From Warburgia ugandensis (Eukaryota > Streptophyta > Magnoliopsida > Canellales > Canellaceae), in assembly GCA_035236585.1 (NCBI GenBank), contig CP141128.1, forward strand, positions 27,123,618 to 27,187,617: a stretch of 64,000 bases of DNA. The letters run 5' to 3'. Both the position numbers and the translations under genes were made by a program. Each line of letters starts with the position of its first letter. Position 1 is the first letter of the stretch. Positions 52,400 through 64,000 of the stretch are shown one piece after another. The notes below the pieces were generated by a model that made no database searches, was not told where the DNA came from, and saw only the letters and a program-made list of their open reading frames with translations.

Positions 52400-53330
52400 T
52401 CATTTTTCTCAATTTTGACTGCTTCATGCAGATAAACAATGTGTACAATGAAAGCGCCAGTCCAATGAGATCTCAACTTCCCTAGAAAGAGATGCAACCT
52501 AGTATTATATAAAAGGACCTTTTAACCAAGTGTGAACGATTTCCTCAAAATATGTTTATCATGAACCATTTTCATTCAATCCTTATATTTCTTTGTTGTA
52601 TCATAAACATATCTATTGATGTCCTCCAACTCTTGAAGTTGGAGGTTCTTGTGGATGCCTGCTTTAGTGAAATCACAGTTGAGTTGTTTAATGACTGAAT
52701 AAGCCTTGTTCTCTAACTCAACATGCAAATGATAGGTCTTTCCATAGAATAGTCAGTAATGGGACATACCAATGGGAGTTTTGAAAGTAGTATGGCAAGC
52801 CCCGAGTGCATCACTATGTCTTAAGGACCAATCCTTATGATTAGGATTACCAACTTCTTGAGAATTTGCTTGTTTTTCTATTGGGAACCTCTACTTGTCC
52901 ACTAGTTTGGGGATGGTAGGGTGTTGTGACTCTGTCCATGACACCATATCAATTCATTAAAGTTTCAAAAACTTGGTTATAAAAATGGTTTCCACCATCG
53001 CTAATAATAGAACATGGAATACTAAAATGTGTAAAGATATAATCCTTTAAAAATTGGACCAACACCTTATGGTCATTTGTCTTGCATGCTACAACTTCTA
53101 CCCATTTAGATACATAGTCTACTATAGAAGAATGAAGAAATATCCTAAAGAATTAGGAAATGAGCTCATAAAATCTATGCCCCATACATTAAAGAGTTTC
53201 ATAATTAAGATTGGGATCAAGGGCATCATGTTTCTACGTCCCGTACTTCCTAACTTCTGGCATCAATCATACACCATACACTAAGCATCAGAATCCCTAG
53301 TGGCTTGCATCACTTTCCTTTTGTTATGAT
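52400..53330 (-). pseudogene. Athila/Tat integrase remnant
   Basis: Minus-strand reading at 53190-52880 gives a broken core: VWGIDFM-like (reads CMGHRFYE after a frameshift), then VDYVSKWVEVVACKTNDHK, VLVQFLKDYIFTHFSIP, IISDGGNHFYNQVFETLMN and YGVMDRVTTPYHPQTSGQV. This covers the second catalytic D (S-D-G-G) and the H-P-Q-T motif of Ty3/Gypsy integrases. The N-terminal zinc region near 53300 is barely readable and a perfect palindrome has formed there. Stops at several places show it is dead. Integrase would insert the element cDNA into the genome. Confidence 0.75.
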
Positions 53331-53378
53331 CATGCTTGCACCAAAGTGGCTTCCACAAGCATGATCATAACAAAAGGA
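53316..53378. repeat. Perfect 23-bp inverted repeat
   Basis: Arms 53316-53338 and 53356-53378 are exact reverse complements (left arm starts TCCTTTTGTTATGATCATG), with a 17-base spacer containing CCAAAGTGGC. It lies in the integrase N-terminal region. Confidence 0.95.
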
Positions 53379-53379
53379 G

Positions 53380-53919
53380 ATTAAACTATTATGATCACTA
53401 TCAAGCATATATCTCCCTATAATTTAGTTAAGATAGTACTTAAATAAGTATGGATCATCCTAAAAAAAGTACTTAACCTAGAAATTTTTTTAGATATTTC
53501 TTGTCTTGACCATTTGGCATTTAACTTGTAATAAGATAATTGACAATGTCTGCAAACTACTACAATTGAGAAATGAGAAAAAAATTGATAATTTGAACAA
53601 GATGTTGTGATAGGCACAAATTCACTAGTAGACTCTACAATCAACATGGATAGATGATCTGCTACCACATTTTTGCAACCTTTTTTATCTAGAATTTCTA
53701 CATCAAATACCTGTAGTAGTAAAATCCAACAAATCAATCTAGGTTCAGTATCTTTCTCTATCAAAAGATAATTTAGTGCAGCATGGTCTAATTAGATTAT
53801 GACCTTTGATCCTAACAGATAAGATCTAAATTTATCCAATGTAAATAAGACAGCCAACAACTCTTTTTCCATTGCGATGTAATGAAGTTGGACATCATTT
53901 AAAGTCTTGCTGGTGCACT
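53380..53919 (-). pseudogene. Athila/Tat RNase H remnant
   Basis: The minus strand shows a decayed AMEKELLAVLFTLDKFRSYL-like block (about 53890-53820) and a DHAALNYL-like block. It then keeps RLICWILLLQVFDVEILDKK with VVADHLSML (53764-53600), matching the family's R-W-x-L-L-L-Q-x-F-D-x-E-I-x-D-K-K-G...V-A-D-H-L-S-R-L. It follows RT directly, as in all Ty3/Gypsy pol genes. Confidence 0.8.
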
Positions 53920-54700
53920 CTAGCCTAATAGTTGAATGATAGGCACAAAGGTGTGTTCAGCCTTCAGGCTCTCAAATGCTTTCATACAATATTTATCAAA
54001 GTTGAAATTTGTCTCTTTTGCAAGTAGATTACAAAGTGGTCTAGAAATCTTGCTTAAGTCCTTCCTGAATCTTCTGTAAAAACCAACATGGCCTAAGAAT
54101 GAGTGAATCTTCTTCACCATCCTTGGAGAGTGAAGATTAGATATGAGATTGCACTTTGGCTTTGTCAACCTCAATGCCATTCTGTGATATAATGTGCCTT
54201 AGAAACTATTCCACTTTTCACCTTGAAATGGCATTTTTTCCAATTTAGCATTAAAATTTTCTCTTGGAACCTACCTAATACAAAAGCTAGGTGGGACAAG
54301 TACTCATCAAAATATAACCCAAATACTAAAAAATCATCTATAAACACCTTTAGGAATTGCTCTACCATATCAGAGAAAATATTCATCATACACCTTTGAA
54401 AAGTCGTAGGTGCATTGCATAGGTAAAAAGGCATGCATTCATAAGCAATGGTTCCAAAAGGAAAAGTGAAGGTGGTTTTCTCTCGGTCCTTTAATGATAT
54501 ATGAATTTGGTTATAATCAGAATACTCATAAAGAAAAAAATAATACTCATGTTCTGCTAACCTTTCCAGCATTTAGCAATAAAGGGAAGAGGAAAATGGT
54601 CTTTCCTCATGACCGAGTTCAATTTTTACTAGTCTATACACACTCTCCACCTAGTCGTCATGTGGGTAGGGACTAGTACCTTGGTCTAATTAGTTCCTTC
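53920..54700 (-). pseudogene. Athila/Tat reverse transcriptase remnant
   Basis: Minus-strand reading begins with a decayed WRVCID...KLN and RKDHFPLPFI stretch (about 54690-54580). Two open frames follow. 54572-54171 has MLERLAEHEYYFFLYEYSDY, KDREKTTFTFPFGTIAYECM, LCNAPTTFQRCMMNIFSDMV and the catalytic box FIDDF, so the two aspartates are kept. 54180-53920 has TKPKCNLISNL, FLGHVGFYRRFRKDLSKIS and PLCNLLAKE, the RT-RNase H connection. The frames overlap by ten bases but lie in different phases, so there is a frameshift between them. Best-preserved coding part of the window. Confidence 0.9.
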
Positions 54701-55389
54701 ATATGAGGCTTTAACATCCTTTGCATTTCCCTAGATGATTTGGAATTGTCTTCAAGGTGAATTGGATGCATGCAAATGGTTGAGCTTATATCCTTAATAG
54801 TTGCTATGGACCATCCTATAGCGGTTTTATGATCTAAGAGCATTAAGTAGCTTACCCACCTGTTCTTTGCCTAAATTCGAAGCGATGATTATGAGCATGG
54901 TATCAGATAGACCTGAAAACACATATTTTAAACTGTCTAGCAATGATTTTAGGTCTAGAGTAGGGGGTTTCTCAATAGATGGTACATATTTTTTGACTCA
55001 TGTAGTATAAGTGGCTCTGCTTTAGTTTTCCATTTATATGTGTCTAATACAAGTACTGTATCTAATAGTGCATTTACTTAAGTGATGGAATTGTCTATAT
55101 CAAAATCCTCATTAAAATGAGATAAACATGTTTCAAGTGGATCGGAGTTGGAGGATGTAAGGAAAGTATCATGGACCAGAGTCTCAATCATATTAACCTC
55201 AAAAAGTATCAATAGAGTCTATATGTTGTCTGGCATTAAAGACATTCAGCTCAATCTTTTTGTTATAAAAGGATATTTTCATGATGCCATGCCAATAGTT
55301 AGTAAATGTGTTGGATGTGGCCAAGAATGGCTAAACCAAAATAACTAGTATTTGACTATCAAGATTGGTTATAGGTTGCATGTCCAAAA

Positions 55390-55605
55390 CTAGAAAATCT
55401 GCAACGAAATTTTTTTTTTAACCAACACCAAGACGTCCTCTACCACATCTTCAAGAATTTTCATTACTCGATCTACTAATTGCAAGGTGGTGGTGGTAGG
55501 CTTCATCTCTCCTAACCCAAGTTGCACATAGACTGAGCATGGAAACAGGTTGACGCTAGCCCCTAAGTCAAGTACTGCCCTGCCAATAGTGTGTTCCCCT
55601 ATCAC
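55390..55605 (-). pseudogene. Athila/Tat aspartic protease remnant
   Basis: A 71-codon frame reads IGRAVLDLGASVNLFPCSVY followed by LGLGEMKPTTTTLQLVDR and VVEDVLVLV. D-L-G-A-S is the lineage's version of the retropepsin D-S/T-G-A active site, and the following L-G-L-G-x-x-K-P-T-T...L-Q-L-x-D-R...V-E-D-V-L-V is typical of Athila/Tat. The protease processes the gag-pol polyprotein. The 54701-55389 interval to RT is decayed and only loosely readable. Confidence 0.85.
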
Positions 55606-56238
55606 ACATGATATAGTGGGGTACCTAGGACTCTATACTTCAAAGAGATGTTGTGCTATATAATTGAGCTTACGTGCTTAGCAAGAAATTTTTTCTTTTG
55701 TACATTCCTTTTCTTTTGTGTGCAAAGATCCTTCAAAAACATAACATATGAAGCTATTTCTTTAATGGCATTAAGTAATGGAATGTTAATATTGACTTAT
55801 TTGAACACATCCATTATTTCATGAAAATTGCCACCCTTCTTAACCATGTTATTTCTTTGAAAATAGGGAACCTTGGGAATATATTGGGCATTTGGAAGAC
55901 ATTCCGAGGACAATGGTTAAACCTTCTCTTATCTTTTTCCTCAATTTCTAGGAAATTCATTATCAATCCTACCTTGTTATCTATCTATTTTCCACTCCTA
56001 AGGGTAGTGATTGATTTGGCTTATTCATGAAATTTTTGGTCCTTAGAAAAGTTTCCAATCTTGAACTAACCCTTATGATTTGGTACTAGCTAACTAGGGA
56101 ATTTTTCTTTCCCTCTTTCACTTAAAGTAGTTGACAACTAAACCATATGATATTCCAACATCATCATGGATTGTCAGTTGTCCTGCAAAGTTTGCTTCAT
56201 GTCATTCTGAAATTACAATGAACTCTACATAAACAAAT

Positions 56239-57180
56239 TTAGGGTTCCCTTAATGGAAAACTTCTTTCTTTATTGCAAAAACTATTTAGGAATTTGATGT
56301 TGAGGCATTGGTGCATGAGGAAAAGGTTGAGGTTGACAAATCCTTGGTGGACCCCTTGGTGGTTATTCTTTGACCAAGAAAAGTTAGGATGCCTAGCCCA
56401 TCTAGGATTGTAGGTCTTAGAATATGGGTTGTTGTAGGTAGGATTTCTAAATTCATTTATTGCTTTCACTTGCTTTGAAATAGGGAATGTAGAACTATAT
56501 GGGCATGAAGTAGTTGGATGAGCAAGACTAGGACAAATCGAGCAAACCTTATATTGAGATTGCATCTAAGAACCTTTAGATAGCATTAGCACATCTAATC
56601 GCTATGTAAGACTATCTATTTTATCAACCTTATAGGCCAAACATATCTATTTTGCTATAAAATTAGGAAGTGTCCCCTATTTCATTTAAGCTACCCTTTT
56701 TCTAAGGCAATGAATGTCTTTCCATTTTGATCAAGTAATCTCATTGGTAGCAATTTTTTAAGAGTGTCTCAAAGAAATTATAAGCCTCCACATCACTTTT
56801 TATTATGAAAGCCCCACCATTTGTGGCATTAATCATATGTCAGTTCTATGGGATTAGATCTTTGTAGAAGTATTGGACCTACTATCACTTTTTCAATGTC
56901 GTTGTGGGGACATTTCATTAACAAGTCACTCCACCTTTCCTAGCATTTTAAAAAATCTTCACCCACTTTTTATTGAAAGTTGATTATTTCCCTCCTAAGG
57001 CATTAGTTTTGTGGACTGGGAAAAACTTGTTTAGGAATTTTTTGGATAGTTATTCCTATGATGTGATGGACCCTACCTCTAAGGAATTTAGCCATGCCTT
57101 CATTTTATCCTTTAAAGAGAAGGGGAATAGTCTTAATCCAATTAAATCATTAGAGAAGTTGTGATATTTGAATGTTGGAC
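56239..57180 (-). pseudogene. Athila/Tat gag remnant
   Basis: On the minus strand, 57180-56750 carries frame-broken pieces: FPFSLKDKMKAWLNSLEVGS, KKFLNKFFPVHKTNALG, then VQYFYKDLIP and ATNGGAFI...EAYNFFETL. The open frame 56565-56239 holds a zinc knuckle C-x2-C-x4-H-x4-C in CSICPSLAHPTTSC and the conserved TYNPRWARHPNFSW. This is gag order for the Athila/Tat lineage: capsid, then nucleocapsid. Downstream (left) the protease follows at 55605. Confidence 0.85.
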
Positions 57181-57210
57181 TATGTCAAGAAATTCCTTAA
57201 CATGGTGGAA

Positions 57211-57432
57211 TATGTAAATGATGCACAACCAAAAGGGATGCACAATAAATCTATCCCTAAGACAAAACAAGTTGAGATCTATTTTTCCTTTTTTTTTTGC
57301 ATTAAAGGAGTCCTAAACTAAATACTATAACCTATATGTAAATGATGCACAACCAAAAGGAATACACAATAAATCTATCCCTAAGACAAAACAAGTTGAG
57401 ATCTATTTTTCCTTCTTTTTTTTTTTTTTGCA
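57211..57432. repeat. Direct duplication, period 124 bp
   Basis: Unit 1 at 57211-57302 and unit 2 at 57335-57432 are almost identical over about 92 bp (TATGTAAATGATGCACAACC, AATAAATCTATCCCTAAGAC, GTTGAGATCTATTTTTCC), differing mainly at two bases and in the length of a T run. Confidence 0.9.
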
Positions 57433-57879
57433 TAGGGAGAGGATTTTAGATTATTTCTAACCTAAGTAGCTCCTCTTTTTCAGACTTATCATATTACTTA
57501 TTAGTTAGATCTTATCTTGATCAATCACTTCACACCCTCCTCATTTAGCCATAGGTAATCTAAGTCATTGATGGATTGGCAGAGCTTATCATTTAAATAC
57601 TAATGAAGTTGATCAAGTAGGGGCCACTACTGTAATAGTAATCTGAATCCTCCCAGAGGGTCCTATGATATTACATGTCTCTTCTGATTAATTTTAATTT
57701 AATTTGGAAGGCTAGTGTGTGAGTTAGGTGATGATTAACCTAGGTGGGCCAAGATGTGGTAATGATATCCACCCAAGATCTTGTACAAGTATTTCCCTTA
57801 CTAATCAATTTGACATTTCCATAGTAGTTTTATAAATTATATGTCACCTTAAAGCTATACACACGCCATAAATATGTAA
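57433..57879 (-). other. Probable 5' leader of the Athila/Tat element
   Basis: It lies upstream of gag on the minus strand and contains no readable gene or recognised primer-binding site. Its right edge is where chromovirus-type LTR homology begins. Confidence 0.35.
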
Positions 57880-60800
57880 GAAAAGTATTAAACTAATGTC
57901 AAATATCATTCCCAACTAAGCTGATCAATTTTTTCTACTATGAGAAATCAGTATTTCAGCTAGTCCTATACTGGGAATTTCCCTTCTTGGGAAATACTGG
58001 TAATATACAATTACTTGGCATTTCATCACGCCAAAACATAAGGCATTTCACTATGCCTATCTCATTTGCATCATAGTGCAAAATAATCGAAGGACTACCA
58101 TGCTGTAGTATGATCCGTACTAGTGCACTCGAATAACTACCCTGTTTACCATTGATACCACGGTGGAAAATATTGTGTCACTGCCCATATGGGGAGATAG
58201 GACTTTAACAGTGGTGGCCTTCCCATAATTTCCCAACTTGACTTTTGCCTCTCATAGGGCAAGGTATCTTCAAATCATCAAATTTAGGGAAGCAGGTCCC
58301 TCATAACTCCCCTAACATAGCATCCCCAAGCTTATGCCTATTTAAAACAAAACCACAAGCCTCCATGCTTGTATGTAAAATAGGTTTCATATGTATCAGA
58401 CAGTCTGTTTATTTACTTAGGGCTGGAATATCTTCTAGTTCCATATTCACTTATAGTCTAGTCCTCAATTCTAACTTAACCATTTCATATATGTTTGGTT
58501 AGATCATAAGGGCTTTAGGCGATTTAATACAAGTATTAACATTACAATTGTCAACATAAGGTCATGTGTTCAACATGTACATCCCATGTAGTTGCATTCA
58601 TAAAATCCTCCTACCTTCAAGTAGTGATCCATCTCTTTAGATCCTCCATAATCTTGACTGGTGTATGAAATCTGTAAATCCATACATATTGTCAATACAT
58701 ATACAATCTGAATAATCCTATCTATATTCTTTGTCTAATCTTATCCTTTGATATAAAGGATCTAGATCTTTTGTCCTATCATGATCTATCTTTCTCAGAT
58801 AGTGTCTATCCTATTGATCAATAGATCTGCTGATTAGAATGATCTTCTAATCTTTCAAACTTAAGTATTTTCTATTGTAAGTCTTTATGTATTCCTTTCT
58901 TTGATTTTGATCTTTCATAGATCCTTTGATTAACAATTCATACTTGTTGATAAAGATCAAGAACTTAAATCTTCTATCATCTATTTTGCCTTTGATCTAA
59001 GTTTAGTTTTTTGATCTTCCCTAAGGAGGATGATCTTGGTTCTCTTCCTTAAATCATATTTGATCAAGGGTTTAGATCTTCTATTTGATCTAAGATCTTC
59101 CATTCTATTTTATCTAAGTTGCAAGCAATATATATATATCATCATCAAGAAGTATTTATTTTGTTTTATTGTTCTTGATCATTCAAGATCGAATGGATCT
59201 TGTTTGATCATCCTTATCTTACTTACAATTTTTATTAAGGTTAGATAATTTACTAACCTTTTATGCTTTTATTATTATTATTCAACCAGTTAACGTTTTA
59301 TTGGTTGAAGATAACTTATTTCAGCCAAAGTCTTGACTGCTCCTCTTATTTCCAATTGGCTAAGGCATACTAGCTGAATGGGTGAACATAAAGTGGTTAC
59401 TTCAATCCTCATGTAAGGATGTGTTTAGACCTCACAAACATCAATGGAAGGTAGGGAAAGAGTGAGGCTCTATTAGAAAACCCCCTTAACTACAATGTTC
59501 AACATTCACTATAGTGACCTTAGCTCAACCTTTCATAAGGTTCCCATGAACATTTTAACCCTAAGTACTCTTTCTAATTGATTTTAATTAAGTTCATGAA
59601 CATTTAAAATGTCATTCATGGGGTTTATTATTCTCCTAGTTTGGGTCAAGGATTTGATAATCCTTATATTGTCCTACTAACTATAGCCCTTACTAATTAA
59701 GTCCAAGTCAAATAATTCACTCTTATTTGTGTCATGAAACTCTACTTTCTCATTAGATTCCATTTTTGGTGTTTTATGCTCTTTATCTCATAACTACTTT
59801 AACCATTAAATCTACTAATAAAATTTAACCATAAATGAATTATAACTTTAAAGCATAAAACTACATAATTGAACAACCTAATGATAATGGTAAAAGGTAC
59901 TTAAGATTATACTAGAATGATTTCTAACTAATGTACTTTGTCTAATAAACTCAAATTAAACTATCATGGACCTAAGGTAGCATCTCATACCATAATCTAA
60001 TCTAACATGAAATCCTAGCATGGTCCTAAGTTACAATTGCATGAAATCATACCAACATGGTCCTCAGTTACAATTCATCATTCATGAATAATTTTATGGA
60101 CATTTGAAATGAAGTTATACTAAAATAATCTATCATGAATCCTATATGAAATAAATCACACGAAATCAATGCATAACTCAAGCTAACCCATTTGTCATTA
60201 TTAAAGCTTTTACTTATGATCCAACCATTAGATCATAGGTCTTTTCCTTTTAATCAAGGGTTTTAATTAATTTTAGGGCTTTTACTCCCTTACGATCCAA
60301 GATCATATCCCTTTGTTTTTGGTCATATTAAATCCACGATTTCAATGAATTCCATCATAATATCATTCATTCCATCCATTCCAAGGGTCGGATTATACTT
60401 GATCTTATTGATCAAGTGGGTCCCTTTGTATTTTTAGGGTTTTTCTACCATAAAGGGTAGATCCGTCAATTTATCTTTGATTTGCCCAAATAAATCATGG
60501 ATATCACTTTATTTCAACATTATATCATTAGTAAATTAGATCCCCAAGATTTGATCATCTCAGATATTGAAGATCATGAAAATTAGAAATTTAATTATTG
60601 ATAATAGAAAGTTTCTATAATGTTTTTATCAATATTATGGTTTCAAAAGAAAATAGATGTTATAAGCTTTTCATAGCTTCTTTTCGATCTCAATTTGGAT
60701 TTTAGATGACTCCACAATTGAACTGTAAAGTTCACAGTCGTTCCTAGGGTCCAGATTTGATCTGGGCCTAGCGGAACGGATGGCCCAGATTGATTGGGCA

Positions 60801-62217
60801 GAGTGGGCTAACCTGATTGGGCAGAACGGATCACCGGGACACAAGTGTGATGTGATCCCCCGGGACCGGCACTGTCGCGCGATCGTCCAGCTGGGATGAC
60901 TTCGCACACTCGAAAACGCTCCTGGAGGGCGCATTTTCATATGATGTTTCATAGCACGTCCCAGGAGCTAACCTGATTTGGGAGATCGGACAATCCATTT
61001 TGGACTGTCCAATCATTCCTCTTCAATTTAGGACTCAAAATTAATAAAAAATCTTGAAATTTCTACCCTAGGGGTTTTGGATCCTTTTGGATCAATTGGA
61101 TGGCTCAAATTTTCCATCTGAACCCTCCATCGTCTATAATTGAAGGGTTTTGGTCCTTACTTTATTTTTATAAATTTTAACCTAAAACTAATTATAGAAA
61201 AATAAAAATTACATAAAAAAATATGAAATAAGTATAAGAAGTGGTTCCACCTACTTGATTGGAGAAACAACGTAGTTATGAAGCCCAATTTGAAATAAAT
61301 ATCCTTTGATGATAAGATAGCCCAATAGTCCCTTGTTTTATGATTTTTTGTTGATTGCATTGTTGAATCTTGAAATTTATTTAGGGGTTTTGTAGATAAG
61401 GTAGTCTAGGATTGTATGGACGGTGTGATTTGTGAGATTCAACTTGGAACAAAATGCCCAATTGAATTTAGGTCTCTTGTTCCAATTTGAGAGAGGAGAG
61501 AGAAAGTGCAAGAAGGGAGATTTTTGGGATTTTTGGAATTTTGGAAGGAATCTATATCTGGTTTTTCAATGTAAGAAATATGATTTCATGGGAATTTTAA
61601 TGAACATTTTTGGAGAATTTTTGGAGGGGTATTTATAGGTGTTTTGCATTTTTCACAATTACATGTAATAATTATGTTTTAATTCTTTTAAATATTAAAT
61701 TAACATTGGATCCTCCACTATCACCTCCTTCTCCACTAGCAGATAGTAGTGCATTGACCACTCATTATATGTTTTCTGGGTGTTGGATTCGTTTGTGGGT
61801 CCCTTGTGGGCCCCACAGGGTGTGAAAGGACCATTTTGCCCTTTTATGGAGAAAAAATTATTTTATTCTCCTGAACTCTGAATTGAGTGTACTTAGTGGT
61901 GTTCAAATTATATTTCCTAATAAATTCTAAATATTAATGTCTTAGATCTCAGTTATGGGCAAAATTACCATTTTACCCTCTTATTCATAAAATGAAGAAA
62001 ATTAGGGATTTTTTTATTATTTTAACTCAGAATTGAACGTACTTAGTGTCATTTGGATTGGTTTTTTTAGTACATTCATAATTTATAAGTTTTAAATCAT
62101 GTTTTAATCTCTATAAAAATAGAATTTTCAACATCCTAATATTCTAGCCCAAAATTTCTGAAAACTAAGACTTTATTGATTTTCTCAATCAATTTACAAA
62201 AGTTGGGGTTATTACAT
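57880..62217 (-). mobile_element. Chromovirus-type LTR, lacking its left about 600 bp
   Basis: From about 57890 it matches 36550 onward (GGGAATTTCCCTTCTTGGGA, CATAAGGCATTTCACTATGC, CACGGTGGAAA), and it continues through the middle region shared with 41200-43500. It ends TTGGGGTTATTACA at 62217. The terminal part found at 35927-36500, with the hairpin, is missing, apparently lost at the junction with the Athila/Tat leader. A GC-rich block at 60770-60960 (CCGGGACCGGCACTGTCGCG) corresponds to 37288-37440 in the solo LTR. Confidence 0.75.
61630..61638 (-). promoter_or_regulatory. TATA box of the third LTR copy
   Basis: CTATAAATA on the minus strand, aligned with 38066-38074 and 44491-44499. Confidence 0.65.
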
Positions 62218-62600
62218 GTATAGGGCTATGCACGGAATGGGAATGATAATAGGGGATGGGAAATGGTTGGCTATGATAAAAGGTACGAGTGGATGAAAGA
62301 TGGGGGGTTTGATTTGCATTGAAGGGTTAAGGAAAGAGGGTTGGGAAAGGAGGCTTGCTTTGGGAGCCAAGGGAATAAAGAATAATGGATTTCCGATGGG
62401 TGAAAAGAATGTATGGATGGTGAGATGATACTCCTTCCTTAGTTGTTCTTACTTTCCTTTGCCTGTGTTCATGTAACTCTTGGAGGATGGGAGAAATCCT
62501 TCCTTCTTCACTTCCCTTCTTTCTTCTTATGGTTCATGTTGAAGCACCAAAAGGGAGGTTAAAATTTTGCATTAGAACTCAACGTAGGTAATCATGCACT
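62218..62600 (+). repeat. Athila/Tat repeat block, copy 2
   Basis: Homologous to 47980-48455 from its first bases (TGTATAGGGCTATGCACGGA against TGTATAGGCTATGCATAGA), so the LTR ending at 62217 abuts this block at its edge. Confidence 0.8.
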
Positions 62601-64000
62601 AAATGTTTCCACTTCTTCTTCCTCCCTTTTTCTATTTACTTTTTTCTTTGGATACCACATTAAACTCAAAAGGGGATGGAATGGTGTGTGTTGAATGCCA
62701 AAGGAGGAAATGGAAATTGCATTGAAATCTTCTATTTGTAGTTCATGTGGGAGCTTAAGGAGGTGGAAGTTTTCTTAAGGAAAGTCCCTCCTATCTCTTA
62801 TTTTTATCTTTCTATTTCACCTTCCTTCTCATCCCCTACTTTTTAAAACATGTTGCTTTTTAAATTAAAAGAGTGTTCCATGTGATCTTCCAGTTTATGT
62901 TGATAGGTTGGTTGAGAAAGCGTCCTTCCTCCCTTCCTTTCATCCATAGGTTTAGCCTATCTTTGGAATGGATGGAATTCTTTCTATCCTTAATTCTCCC
63001 CTAGCCCACCATTTTTTCCTTAAGAAAAATAAGGTTTAAGAGAAAAACATGTGAGCTTTGGAAAACATGTTTTTCTCCTAAAATAAAGTTGGGTACCCAC
63101 CCAAAAAATCACCACCAATAATCTTTCAAGCTTCATTCCTTTGTATGGCTTTTCTTCATTGGTCCGCCCTAGCCTAAATGTGTTCTCATTGGATGCTTTA
63201 GATAGCCTTTAGTCAAGGCATATCTTAGCTATTGAATGCTTCAAAAGTATGGATGAATATCAGCCATAGTTTTTTTATTAATTGTCTATCTCCTCTACAA
63301 TTATTCTCGTCCTTTATTTTCTCATGCAAATCATATTTGAAGTGGGTATAACACATCTATTCCTATGTAAAAAAAATGTAATGTAGGGTGGGTTCTTAAT
63401 TGAATAAGAAGGAGAGAAAAGGTGAGTGGAAGTTCTTCATGCGAGCCACAATTTCTAACTTCTTTTGTTTCAGAAAAAAGATAATAAATATGTACATCCA
63501 TTGTATGTGAATCTAGCTTGGTGAAATGCTTTCATGCATGCATTGGAAGTCTATCAACCTCACTTTTGATAAAGGCACTCTCTTTAGTAAGGATAAGGTT
63601 GGGGGTTGTGCATGGGACTCTGATAGTTATGAATTTGATAATGACACTAACATTCTAAACTTCTAAATTTCATGGTTTATGGCATGCAAGCCCACAACAT
63701 TGCTCGAACAAAGAAATTACTTTCTTTTAAGGTTTTGATTGCTAAAAATAGCATTTTTTCAATTGTATCCTAATCCTACAATGTAAATAATCCTTAATTA
63801 ATTATATTTGAAGTAATTCCAAGGTTAAAACAGCTAAATATAGGGATATTATAAGTATTATTTCTATGTATATATATTAGATCTTATAATTTCTTTGTAG
63901 AATCTCTTCAAACTATCCAAGTTCATCCCCCTTTTTCTCTTTCTCTCTCTCTTAATGTTTCTTGCTAAAAATCCTTATTCTTAGGCTGATTCTTTCCATG
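62601..64000. other. Athila/Tat-like LTR or flank, no gene seen
   Basis: It continues in the same style (CTCAAAAGGGGATGGAATGG, TCCTTCCTCCCTTCC) but loses clear similarity to 48460-51040. It ends with a CT-rich stretch at 63930-63952. No coding domain was found. Confidence 0.35.

Overview
This window looks like nuclear DNA from a flowering plant with a large, repeat-rich genome. It is AT-rich and has no bacterial-style genes. Nearly everything recognisable belongs to angiosperm transposable elements: Athila/Tat-type and chromovirus-type Ty3/Gypsy LTR retrotransposons, an RTE-type LINE, an Au-type SINE and En/Spm (CACTA) DNA transposons. No element is intact. All coding regions carry stops and frameshifts, and the longest open frames are short pieces of pol or low-complexity sequence. 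I cannot name the species.

Layout. 1-4388: 3' end of a plus-strand Athila/Tat element with its 3' LTR. 4389-8763: unassigned sequence, an inverted Athila/Tat LTR start, and a chromovirus-type LTR fragment that carries an Au SINE with about 19-bp target-site duplications (8478-8661). 8764-16560: a minus-strand RTE LINE split by a 5.4-kb insertion (9005-14382) made of two chromovirus-type LTR arms in inverted orientation. 16571-19995: a minisatellite and a possible small spliced gene remnant on the minus strand (17342-18351). 20000-31390: CACTA territory, with three arrays of subterminal repeats, a TnpA-like remnant (about 21900-24050) and a TNP2-type transposase pseudogene with every domain still in order (28556-31390).

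31940-34100: a minus-strand Athila/Tat element that keeps gag but lacks protease, reverse transcriptase, RNase H and integrase. 35927-38640: a solo LTR of the chromovirus-type family with a perfect 5-bp duplication (CACTA). 38675-40256: two more Athila/Tat LTR starts. 40257-46523: a 4.8-kb LTR of the same chromovirus family, the 3' end of its pol, then an inverted LTR end. 46524-51040: plus- and minus-oriented LTR material. 51041-57879: the best-preserved pol of the window, a minus-strand Athila/Tat element in the order gag-protease-RT-RNase H-integrase. 57880-62217: a third chromovirus-type LTR lying at the edge of an Athila/Tat repeat block that is also present at 47980-48455.

No functional pathway is encoded here. 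The interest lies in how the elements are nested: the inverted-LTR insertion inside the LINE, a hairpin conserved in six copies of the chromovirus LTR with paired base changes, a gag-only derivative, a perfect palindrome in dead integrase sequence, and a possible captured or decayed spliced gene. Domain names come from family motifs recognised by eye; no database search was run, and boundaries without stated termini are approximate.
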